The position numbers were made by a program, and so were the translations under genes. Below, in pieces: positions 45,448-55,170 of a stretch of 64,000 bases of DNA (positions within the stretch are counted from its first letter, which is position 1; each line of letters starts with the position of its first letter). The DNA is from Camellia lanceoleosa (lineage: Eukaryota > Streptophyta > Magnoliopsida > Ericales > Theaceae): NCBI GenBank assembly GCA_025200525.1, contig CM045762.1, forward strand, positions 84,535,893-84,599,892, in the 5' to 3' direction. The notes under the pieces are model-generated. The model was not told the origin of the DNA. It did not search any database and saw only the letters and a program-made list of their open reading frames with translations.

Positions 45448-46197
45448 TCAGATTTTCTTAACTGGCTTCAAGTGACTATTTTTATGAAATTGACCTTTAG
45501 GCAAAGTATTTCCAGAAGTTAAATTTACCTTTGCAGTAGAATGCTCTTGTGTCATAAGCGCATCTTGTCCTCGTGCTTTCTCCTCCACCCAAATCCATGT
45601 GATTAAAGTTTCCAAGGACGTCTCTTTTTGCTTGTAACGCATTCACTTCTAAAACTACCTCCAAGATGATGGTAGTTTGTTAATAATACTTGCCACAACA
45701 AGATTGTCTTCAATTTTGATGCTTTCGGATTTAACTTCAGCCACTAGCATCTGAAAATCTTGTACTTGCTCCACCACTGATTTTCCATCTATCATCTGAT
45801 AGCGGAAAAAGCGGCTTGCTTCAAATTTTTTAGCGCCTGCCTCTTCAATGTCATATTTATTTTGTAAGCCTTTCCAAATTTTCTTGGCAGTGGTGTAAGT
45901 AGTATCATAATAATCATAAAATTGATCCGAAAGACAATTCAAAAGATAATATCGACATTTATAATCATCTGTGTTGTATTTCTCGATTTTTTCAAGATGA
46001 GCGGCATACTTCTTGTCAGTCATCTCTTCAGTGGAGACTTTATTTGGATTTTTCTCGGTCAGGATATAGGCCACTTTAAAGAGACTGAGGTAGAAAAACA
46101 CCTTGCCTTTCCATCTCTTGAAATGGGGTCCCTTGAACCGGAAGGGCTTGTTGAGATCGCTGGTATTCTCGTTGGGCTTCTCCTATACTGGCTCCAT
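45448..46197 (-). pseudogene. gag: Copia gag (broken)
   Basis: The ATG at 46197 lies only about 30 nt inside the 5' LTR. After four codons there is a TAG (46185-46183). The gag text then runs on in the same frame with [12 protein letters not shown] and the UBN2-like stretch [20 protein letters not shown]. Three stops fall within six codons near 45655-45640, after PSSWR, and the frame continues to 45448. Inactive. Confidence 0.75.
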
Positions 46198-46226
46198 GAA
46201 TTTTTCTATTTGAATCTCCTTAAAAT

Positions 46227-46811
46227 TATTGGTGATAATTACAAATAAAACACTAGAAAATACAAACAAAAAAATTACAATAACTATTGTAAGAGCTAAG
46301 GCTCGGGAAATTTGTTTTCTTTAAGGAGATTCAAGCCTTCTGTGGTTAGGCAAAGCCTCACACCAGTGCAGTAGAAAAAATCATGACTTGTCTTCCCCCG
46401 GATACAACAACCCGACTAAGTCGTATGGTTTACAAATACTGCACAATTGGTTGAACCCAATGTTTCATCACGTACACCTTTTATTTCTTTGCCTGATAGT
46501 CTCTCAAATAAGAAACTTGAGCTACCAATAAGAGATGTGAAATGTTCAATTTATAGGAGAGGTAACTTGGAGGGCAAATTTTCTTGGTGGCCAAGTTTTC
46601 TTGGAGATTTGGTGGATAAAAATAAAGACTTCACTTGGAGACTTGGTGGATAAGAATGAAGACTTGACTTAAAGACTTGACTTGGAGACTTGGTGGGCAA
46701 AATTTCTTTTCTTGGAGGAAAAGAAATGATTAACTAGGAGAACAAGTTATTTGAAGCTCAATCACACAATATAATCTATAACACATTATAATATTAAAAT
46801 ATCTGTTAACA
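46227..46811 (-). repeat. 5' LTR of the Copia element
   Basis: 585 bp, homologous to 37700-38245, with one plus-strand terminal base changed (TA for TG) and an extra copy of the AGACTTGACTT repeat. The divergence from its partner suggests an older insertion than the nested Gypsy. Confidence 0.82.
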
Positions 46812-46816
46812 ATTTA
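46812..46816. repeat. Target site duplication ATTTA, right copy
   Basis: Matches 37695-37699. Confidence 0.8.
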
Positions 46817-47181
46817 TTTTTTTGGGTTTTGCATACAAATGCAATATGATGTGTTAAAAAAAAAAGGGAGTGAAATAGTGCAATCTCATAAAATCCCAGA
46901 AGTGCCATTAGGCGTTAATGACTCAATTTTCATGATTGGTGTTATTTTAGATGATTTATTTGTATTTTTATTTGCCAAACATGTCGTGGTGTACAATATT
47001 TCTGGACGCTCCAACGCACCTAATTGATTGAGATTCTGAATAATACTGAGAAAGTTTTATTAGTTTTGGCTAAACTTGATGTGTTTCAGTTATGATTACT
47101 TCTATACTTGCTTGTGTTTTTTTTAAAATGATATTTCATGTTGTGTAATTAAATGGTTAATTCCTTTAGGAACATGAATAT
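46817..47181. other. Unique-looking intergenic or genic flank
   Basis: AT-rich, with a T-rich stretch ending TTCCTTTAG near 47169 that could be a splice acceptor or 5' leader for the exon-like sequence that follows. No repeat was recognised. Confidence 0.4.
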
Positions 47182-47292
47182 ATGGGGTTTTCTCGATTTG
47201 AACGACCAGAAGGACTGGATGGCGAGTCAAGTCCAAACCTATATGTGGCCAATTGTGGACCAGTAACGGATAATAGACTATGTGAGAAATGA
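47182..47292 (+). pseudogene. Possible host-gene exon fragment (ALKBH8/TRM9-like N-terminus)
   Basis: The ATG opens 36 codons, including SSPNLYVANCGPV. From memory, plant proteins of the RRM-containing ALKBH8/TRM9 tRNA-modification family begin with a similar PNLYVANCGPA motif just before the RRM. Here the text changes after GPV and hits a TGA. Beyond the Gypsy element no continuing RRM exon was found. A direct repeat of AGACTATGTGAGAAATGAAG (near 47276 and 47306) follows. It may be a truncated or captured exon, or the first exon of a disrupted gene. The identification is tentative. Confidence 0.3.
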
Positions 47293-47363
47293 AGTTCAAA
47301 AAAGACTATGTGAGAAATGAAGAAATTTGGGTTTAATTTTTTTTACTCAAAAGATGTGTATTG

Positions 47364-47368
47364 AATTT
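47364..47368. repeat. Likely target duplication, left copy, of the plus-strand Gypsy
   Basis: AATTT, against ATTTT at 58748-58752 at the start of a long T run; four of five match. Confidence 0.45.
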
Positions 47369-47721
47369 TGATGTGTATAAGCCCATAAAGGCCATGAATT
47401 ACTATGAACAACCCAAGCCATCACTTGGAGCCCAATACATAACCCAGCTGGTGAGGTTCAGAATAGCTGGAATCCAACATGACATAAAGAGCCAATGACA
47501 TTCAGACACATGACAGGTGAAAGACGAGCCACATCAGCAGACAAAGATTTGCAAAGTTATTGCCACTGCACATCACCATTAATGCAGCCCATCACAGCAT
47601 TTATTACGACAACACCTCTCCGTCGGAACAAGACCCCTTTACCCTGAACAAGGTAAGCTACAGCATAGACATTCGACGAGGAGGGCAGGTCAGAAGGGAC
47701 AGCGAAATGATTACCAAAGGA

Positions 47722-47727
47722 TATAAG
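47722..47727 (+). promoter_or_regulatory. Probable TATA box of the plus-strand Gypsy 5' LTR
   Basis: TATAAG in the context AAAGGATATAAGCAAACG; conserved in the 3' LTR at 58402-58407. Confidence 0.5.
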
Positions 47728-47830
47728 CAAACGTTGAAGATAAGAAGAAGGTTAAGTTTTCTATCTCTAATCTCTCTCTACACCTTACTCCTCATTCTAA
47801 CTTGCTCGTCGGAGGGTTCACTGGGGGACT

Positions 47831-48067
47831 ACCCCGTTCCTCGTTGGACTCGTTTGCAGGTTATCCGGTGGGTTTGATCATCTGGACGTGGGCATTGAGG
47901 AGCTTGGACCTGTCCGACCCATTCGTTGGAACAAACTGTATCATCAGTTTTACCCCGTTCCCCGTTGGACTCGTTTGCAGGTTATCCGGTGGGTTTGATC
48001 ATCTGGACGTGGGCATTGAGGAGCTTGGACCTGTCCGACCCATTCGCTGGAACAAATTGTATCATCA
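47831..48067 (+). repeat. 121-bp tandem duplication at the LTR 3' end
   Basis: The block from ACCCCGTTCC to GTATCATCA occurs twice in this LTR and twice in the other (58511-58747), so the duplication predates the insertion. Confidence 0.88.
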
Positions 48068-48069
48068 GT

Positions 48070-48087
48070 TGGCATCGTCTGTGGGAA
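48070..48087 (+). other. Primer binding site of the plus-strand Gypsy
   Basis: TGGCATCGTCTGTGGGAA two bases after the LTR end; a close relative of the site at 13594-13611. Confidence 0.7.
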
Positions 48088-48170
48088 CGACTTTGCTCCG
48101 CGCGCTAGTTGTGCTCATTGTCGCCGGAGACCCTATCCCAACAACCTTTTCCTCCCACCCATCAAAGTGT

Positions 48171-49644
48171 ATGGTCACGACTAGATCCATAGCTTCTCAC
48201 AATAATGTTGCCGACCATCAGGCCGATCTTCCCAATCCAAACAACCCACCGCAGTATTTTATCGAGCTTACCAACAGCATTAACCGCATGGCCGAGCAAA
48301 ACTAGGCCTTGATAAATGCTTTACTCCAAAGAAACCTTCCGATGCCTCCTCCACCACCTTCAGATATTCCACCCAACCAAGAAAAAGCCCCGAGCCATAC
48401 TGTTTCACAACCCTATCTACCCAACTTGGAAGGTTTGCAACCTCCTCCTTCACATATAAATCTACCACCTCCACCCCCACACCGGTACCGGCCTGAAGGA
48501 AGCCTGAAGAAGCTGACGTCATTCCATTGACTGACCATGGTGACAACATTTCCCTCTGGGACGCTGAACTCCGAGCAATGAAGCTCCAACTCCAAGGGGT
48601 CATGTAGAACATTCAGTATAAACCCTCTACCACGGCAAACTCACCATTTGTTGCCTCTATCCGGGACAAACCTCTGCCCGCCAAGTTCAAGATGCCCACC
48701 ATTGACTCTTTTGACGGTACGACGGACCAAGTTGACCATCTGGAGACCTACCAACCCTCATGATCCTCCATGCTTTCCCTGACGAGATCATGTGTCGGGC
48801 TTTCCTCGTGACACTGAAAGGGTCAGCTCGACTGTGGTTCAGCCAGTTACCAGTAGACTCTATCTCCACTTTCCAGTACCTCAGCGACTCCTTCCTTAGC
48901 CATTTCATTGGAGCCCAGTGCCAACGCCGCCCGGCAACCCAACTCCTCAACATCCGTCAGACCGAGGGGGAGTCGCTGCGTAGTTTTGTTACCCGCTTCA
49001 ACACTGAAGCCCTGCAAGTAGTGGAAAACGATGACAAGGTCATCCTCACGGCTTTCATGGCCAGACTACGATCATCCGATTTCCTCTTCTCCCTCTCCAA
49101 AAACCCCTCGACCTCCATGGCAGCCCTACTCTCCAAAGCCCAGAAATACATGAATGCTGAAGATTCACTAGCTGCTTGGCAGGATCCAATAGCTAAAAAC
49201 CCGACCCCCAGAGAAAAGAGAAAAGACTTTGAACCCAGAAACACCCAGTATAATAGCCAAACACCCCACTATCTGCATCGACCTCCTCATACGACCGGCT
49301 TAAGACCAAATTTCAACCGCTTCGGCTCGAAAGCAAGACACCCCCTTAATTCTCCCATGGAACAAGACCTCAACCAGATCCAACGGGACTACCCCCTCAA
49401 ATGGCCCCTACCTTCACGGACCCCTTCAAATCAGAAGGACCAGTCCAAATATTGTCGTTTCCACCAGGACCATGGCCATAACACTGATGATTGCATCAAC
49501 CTCAAGGATCAGGTCAAGACCCTAATACGTCAAGGGCGTCTCAGCCGGTTCACGGACACCCACCCTCAGCAGAGGCAAAGAACCGAGCCCCTCAGAAACA
49601 ACCGCAGGCGCATCCCACCCCGGCAGCCAGCCCAACCTAACTAA
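48171..49644 (+). pseudogene. gag: gag of the plus-strand Gypsy (broken)
   Basis: The ATG at 48171 starts a Pro-rich N-terminus with a TAG at 48303-48305 and a continuing frame. Frame changes near 48500 and 48750, plus another TAG at 48605-48607, precede the gag core. The core runs from about 48757 with LHAFPDEIMCRAFLVTLKGS, WFSQLPVDSISTFQYLSDSF and MAALLSKAQKYMNAEDSL. It ends with the knuckle-like motif KYCRFHQDHGHNTDDC and a basic tail. Confidence 0.82.
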
Positions 49645-50580
49645 GGCCATGATCGCCCTCCACAACAGCCTCGGCCGCCAGGTAATCCCCCTCCACCAGT
49701 TGGTGAAATCTGAGTCATTTCAGGTGGCCTTGCTTGTGGGGGACCATCCCGCTCGACTTAGAAGATAGAACTCAGAAAGGTAAGGCAAGGCTCAGAGACC
49801 GACCTCCAAACAAATTTCAAGCAAAGCGGACAAAGCCTATCACCTTCACGGACGTCGACTGTATAGGCATCCGTTATCCTTATGATAACCCTCTCGTCAT
49901 TTCTGCCCTTATCTCCAACTATAAGGTCAGACGGGTTCTCATTGACAACGGCAGTTCTTCAGACATCATATTCCTCAACTGTTTCCGCCAGCTCAAGATT
50001 GGGGAGGAAAGTCTGTCCCCCCTCCAAACCCCTTTGGTCAGTTTCATTGGCGACCGCGTGACCTCCATCGGTTCCATCGATCTCTCCATCACCATCGGCG
50101 AATACCCACGGTAGACTACCAAGTTGCTCACTTTCCTTGTGGTCGACTGTCCCTCTGCTTACAACATCATCCTTGGTCGCACCGCCCTCAACGCTTTCTG
50201 AGATATCACTTCAACCTACCACCTCGCCATAAAGTTCCCTACCGACCTGGGCGTCGGGACAGTAAGGGGAGAGCAGACGGTAGCCAAGGAATGTTATGTC
50301 GCCTCACTCAAGGAAGTCAAGCTAAAGGAGGCCATGATCATTGAAGGACTTGACGTCCGAGATGAGGACGAGCTGGTCAGAGGAGAACCGGTGGAGGAGC
50401 TCGTTGAGATTCCCATCGATCCCACCAACCCAATGAAAACTGCCAAGATCGGCAGCCAACTATCCCTCCAAGCTAAGGCCAACCTTACTGCCCTTCTGAC
50501 CGAGCACAATGATGTATTTGCTGGACTCACTCACACATGCCAGGCATTGACCCCTCTTTCATAACTCATCGCCTCAGCAT
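49645..50580 (+). pseudogene. pol: Protease and linker of the plus-strand Gypsy (broken)
   Basis: The active site reads LIDNGSSSDIIF and the later motif is AYNIILGRTALNAF. Stops fall at 50112-50114 (TAG) and 50199-50201 (TGA). The linker to reverse transcriptase continues in other frames with MTAL-type text such as LTALLTEHNDVFAGLTHT. Confidence 0.75.
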
Positions 50581-51480
50581 TGAACCCCATTTCTGACCTT
50601 ACCGCCAGAAGCAGCGCATCTTTCATCCGGAGCGCAATACTCTTCTAGCTGCAGAGGTTGACAAGCTCCTTGAGGCCCAATTCATCAAAAACGTGGACTA
50701 CCCTAAATGGTTGTCAAACGTGGTCTTAGTCCGCAAAAACAATGGCAAATGGCGACTCTGTGTCGATTACTCTGACCTGAACCGAGCTTGTCCCAAAGAC
50801 AGCTATCCTCTTCCCCACATAGATCTGCTGGTCGACGCCACGACTGGTCATCAAATGCTCAGCTTCATGGATGCTTTCTCTGGTTACAACCAAATCCTAA
50901 TGCACTCGTCCGATCGGGAACATACATCCTTCATTACTGGCCGAGGTACCTACCACTATCGTGTGATGCCATTCGGATTGAAGAACGCTGGGGCCACCTA
51001 CCAACGGTTGGTCAATGCCATTTTCCATCACCAGATAGGTTAGAATATGGAAGTATATGTCGACGACATGCTAGTCAAGAGCAAACTCTCCACTGATCAT
51101 CTGACCAACCTGCGAGAGACCTTCGCTACCCTACGCAAGTACCAAATGAAGCTCAATCCAGAGAAATGCGCCTTCGGCGTAGGATCTGGGAAGTTTTTGG
51201 GTTTTATGGTCAGTTAGTGGGGCATTGAAGCTAACCCTGAAAAGATCAAGGCCTTGATTGAGATGCAGTCACCTAGAACGGTTAAAGAGGTCCAAAGACT
51301 CACTGGCCGAGTTGCAGCCCTCAACCGCTTCATTTCCCGCACAACGGATAAGTGCCTACCATTCTTCAAAGTTCTTCAGCAAACTTTTGAATGGACGGCG
51401 GAATCTGAAGAGACTTTTCAACAGTTGAAGCAGTGCATGGCCAACCTCCCTCCTTTCACAGACAATCACGGGCGAGCCCC
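50581..51480 (+). pseudogene. pol: Reverse transcriptase of the plus-strand Gypsy (broken)
   Basis: YPKWLSNVVLVRKNNGKWRL, FMDAFSGYNQI, VMPFGLKNAGATYQRL and the catalytic MEVYVDDMLVKSK are all visible. Stops are at 51041-51043 and 51215-51217; at the latter, TAG TGG sits where relatives usually have Gln-Arg before GIEANP. The connection region (QTFEWTAESEETF) follows. Confidence 0.85.
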
Positions 51481-53606
51481 TCTTCTTCTATTTAGCCGTA
51501 TCAAGCACCGCTGTCAGTGCAGCTTTTATTAGGGAAGACGGCTCTGTCCAACGACCGGTCTACTACATCAGTCGGGCCCTCAAGGGAGCGGAGCAGAACT
51601 ATCCACTATTAGAAAAATTGTCCTTGGCCTCGGTCACCGCCTCTAGACGACTCCATCCTTACTTCCAAGCCCACTCCATAGTGGTCCTCACCGACCAACC
51701 CTTGAAGAAGGTCATGCAGTAACCAGAACTTTCCGACAGTCTCATGCAGTGGTCAGTGGAACTCAGCCAGTTTGACATCTCTTACCGGCCTCGAACAGCA
51801 ATTAAGGGGCAGGCTATCGCCGATTTCATCCTGGAATTCACTAATCCTACCCCAACCATTGCCTCTCCACTCCCATTAGCTCCCATCGAGCTAGAAGATC
51901 CTCATTCTTGGACTCTCAATGTCGACGGATCATCCTGCAGGGAAGGTAGTGGGGCTGGCCTCATCCTCACCGCCCCTAAGGGTGGTTATTTCAAATGTGC
52001 TCTCCGTTTCTTGTTTGAGGCCAGTAACAATGAGGCCGAATATGAGGCATTGATAGCAGGTCTTCGCCTAGCCAGGGATATTAGTGTCAACTACATCCGA
52101 GTGTTCAGCGACTCTCAGCTCATCGTCGGACAGATCACGAAAGAATTCGATGCCAAGGAGGACACAATGCTGGCTTACAGGGATATTACACTTCCCCTTG
52201 TTCGCCTCTTCAATACCTTCCACATCAAGCACATTCCTCGGGCAAAAAACTTTAAGGCAGATAAGATTGCTCAGTTGGCTTCCGCAGACCAGTCCGACCT
52301 CAGCCGTGGTGTCCGCCTAGAATACCTATTCCACCCCGTCATTTGTCCCGACCAGCACGAAATACAATTCCTCCAAAATGAGCCCATCCCTTGGGCGTCG
52401 GACATCTTTCTATTTTTGACAACGGGGGAACTTCCAGACGACCAACAGCAAGCCGCCAAAGTTAGGGCCCGGTTGTCCAATTACATCATTGTCAATGGCA
52501 TTTTGTACAAACGTGGTTTCTCATGCCCCTATCTGCGGTGCCTCAATCCGGCTCAAGCAACCTATGTGATGCAAGAAATTCATGAGGGTATCTGCGGCAA
52601 TCACTCAGGCGGCAGTTCCCTGGCCCACAAGATACTTCGCACTGGATATTTCTGGCCTACTCTCAACCAAGATGCGACTCACTTCGTGCTCAAATGTGAT
52701 AAGTGTCAGCGTTTTGTCAACATCCCCCATGCTCCTCGTACTGAATTGATCACACTTTGCAGCCCCTACCCATTCGCCAAATGGGGGATCGACCTAGTTG
52801 GTCTTTTACCCACCGGCCAAGGCCAGACCAAATTTGCCATTGTCGCCATTGATTATTTCACTAAGTGGGTAGAGGCAGAACCCCTTGCCACCATTACCAA
52901 GCGGAACACAACCAAGTTCATCTGGCAGTCGATCGTTTGCAGGTTTGGCATCCCCCAGGCCATCGTCTCCGACAACGTCAAGTACAGGAACTTCTGTGCA
53001 GACCTCCAAATTCAACCATGTTTCTCTTCCATCGGTCATCCCCAAGCCAATGGCCAAGTTGAGGTCACTAACCGTTCTCTTTTGAAGATCGTCAAAACCA
53101 AGCTAGAAGCTGCTAAGGGACTTTGGGAGGAACTACCAAATGTACTCTGGGCTTACCGAACTATAGCTCGGACTCCCACTGGGGAAACCCCTTTCTGCTT
53201 AACATACGGCGCTGAGGCGGTTATTCCGGTGGAAGTCGGTCTACCTACTCCTAGGGTTTTACATCCGGATCCAACACTAACGGAAGAGCTCCGTCGGGCA
53301 GACTTGGACCTAATTGAAGAACTCAGAGAGACCACTGCTGTCAGACTGGCCTCATACCAACAAAAAATGAGAACACACTACAACCGCAAAGTCTGACCAA
53401 GGGAGTTCGCTGTAGGGGACCTTGTCTTGAGAGAAGCAACTCTTGCCACCAAAAATCCGACTGAGGGTAAACTGGCAGCCAAATGGGAGGGACCTTACAT
53501 TGTGCAAGCCCGACCATGTTTGGGCACCTATCGACTTCAGGACATGGAAGGTCGAGACCTCCCCCACCCCTGGAACGCTGAACACCTAAAGCGCTACTTT
53601 CAATAA
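51481..53606 (+). pseudogene. pol: RNase H and integrase of the plus-strand Gypsy (nearly open)
   Basis: After a frame change near 51480 and a TAA at 51720-51722, the frame is open for 550 codons (51744-53396). A TGA at 53394-53396 interrupts it, and it then runs to TAA at 53604. RNase H has LNVDGSSCREGSGAG, SNNEAEYEALIAG and VFSDSQLIVGQI. Integrase has the zinc region HEGICGNHSG to CDKCQ, WGIDLVG (first Asp), VSDN (second Asp, with a short deletion just after) and PQANGQVEVTNR (Glu). The C-terminal domain has WEGPYIVQ and ends HLKRYFQ. It would integrate the cDNA if repaired; as read it is inactive. Confidence 0.85.
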
Positions 53607-53739
53607 ATTCCTACTGTTGTATTGCTCAGTTGTTGTATTTTCTTTTTGATGCATAATGTAAACTTTGATCGACTAGACTACACTGTCCATGACAACAATT
53701 TTATATCTCAGCTATCTGTGTGTTGTCTCAATAACATTT
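53607..53739 (+). other. Spacer after integrase
   Basis: AT-rich, no feature seen. Confidence 0.4.
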
Positions 53740-54060
53740 TCATTTGCAAGCCTCGACGGTGAGCACAACAAGATCGAAGCCTCGGCCAGAGCACCAGAAT
53801 CGAAAGCCAAAGCCCAACACGAAGCCTCGGCCGGTGGCGCCAAAGCCTCGGCCAAAAGCCTCAGCCAGTCTGAACACCACAAGTCTCAGCCAGTCTGAGC
53901 ACCAAGAGCCTCGTCCAAAAAGCCTCAGCCCGACTGAGCATAAAGCACTCGGCCAGACCAAACCTCAGCCAGTCTAAGCATAACAAGTCTCCACCAAGAC
54001 CGAGTGCCACAATTTCAGGGTCAGACTGAGTTACTTACAACGTCAGTGAATCATAGCTTA
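53740..54060. repeat. Degenerate tandem repeat around CCTCGGCCA/CCTCAGCCAG
   Basis: About twelve loosely spaced copies of CCTC(G/A)GCCA(G) separated by 8-20 bases; some are linked to TCTGAGCA. Confidence 0.7.
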
Positions 54061-54353
54061 GCCCCAACTGAGCACGCATGCAGGGCTCGGTCAAGGCCAA
54101 CCATGCAAACTTCATGCTTGTGGAATTAGTAGACACACTTAGTCACAATTCCAGCTCCAAGTCTTTACACCACTCTTTGCTCAGTCAAATCCAAAGACGT
54201 TCTTACACGTTTTCTTTACAAGTCAGGTTATTTTCTTCTCAATCAAACTCTTACAAGTCAACCTCTTTCCTTACAAGCCAAGCCTCACTCCATAAACTAC
54301 TAACCTACTTGAGCAGTGTGGCAAACACAAACTTATAATTTTATTACATTTTA

Positions 54354-54600
54354 AATTTCACTCTGCATTGAGGAGTTCCCAACTATACTCTGCACTAAGT
54401 TTTTATTACAAGTTCAATTTCACTCTGCATTGAGGAGTTCCTAACTTTACTCTGCACTGAGTTTTTATTACAAGTTCAATTTCACTCTGCATTGAAGAGT
54501 TCCTAACTTTACTCTGCACTCAGTTTTTATTACAACTTCAATCCCACTCTGTCTTGAGGAATTCCTAAATTCAGTTTTTATTACAAGCTTAACTCCACTT
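54354..54600. repeat. 62-bp tandem array (about 4 copies)
   Basis: The AATTTCACTCTGCATTGAGG start recurs at 54354, 54416 and 54478, with a degenerate copy near 54539. Confidence 0.85.
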
Positions 54601-55170
54601 TGCACTTCACAATGATTCATACACAAGCTCCACACACAAGCCACCACTCTTTTCCATTTCAGATGCACAAGCAAAAACAATCAAATGCAAAACACAACTG
54701 AAATTTTATTTATTCACAACTTTGTACATAAGTTCATTACAGCAGTTCAAAAAACAAACAAACAAACAAACAAAACAAAACAAAAATAACCACACAATGT
54801 TTGCGCAAGGTCTTCTTCTTCTTCTTCTTCAATTACTCCTCTTCTCTGGACACAAGGTCTTCTTCTTCAATACCCTCATCCAGGGGGGTTTGGGCCACAT
54901 CGTCGTCGTCGATTTTCACACTACTCAGGTCCAAGTCTGGGAACAGCTCCTCAGCGTTACGCTTGAACATTTTCCAACCACTGTCCCAGAACTAAGCCAT
55001 TTCATGTTTATAAAAGTCTGACCACTGGAAGCTCTCAATCACTTCTGACTCGATCGCCCTCGACGATTGGCGCGCCTCCCCAGACTCTCCTCGCCAAGTC
55101 ATTGGCGATCATGCGGCATCAATCGCCATCCGAAATTCAAGAGACTTTGAATCGATCCATCACGCACAGA
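54601..55170. other. Spacer with simple repeats, up to the antisense gene
   Basis: Contains an AAAC run (54751-54783) and a CTT run (54810-54832). A short degenerate continuation of the antisense gene below 55171 is possible but not supported. Confidence 0.45.

Larger units (their letters stand above)
37700..46811 (-). mobile_element. Ty1/Copia element, degenerate, with a nested solo LTR
   Basis: The LTRs at 37700-38245 and 46227-46811, a polypurine tract next to the left LTR, and minus-strand gag, protease, integrase, reverse transcriptase and RNase H in that order define a Copia element (integrase before reverse transcriptase). The duplication is ATTTA. Solo LTR 2 (38610-42027) sits downstream of RNase H. 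Without it the element is about 5.7 kb. Many stops make it inactive. No primer binding site of the usual TGGTATCAGAGC type was found beside the right LTR. Confidence 0.87.
47369..48067 (+). repeat. 5' LTR of the plus-strand Gypsy
   Basis: 699 bp. A TATAAG box lies at 47722-47727. The last part is a tandem duplication with a period of 121 bp (47831-47951 and 47952-48067), each copy ending in GTATCATCA. Confidence 0.9.

Noticed and set aside
46839..47027. 62-codon plus-strand ORF left of the possible host exon
   Set aside because: No recognised domain and AT-rich context; could be chance.
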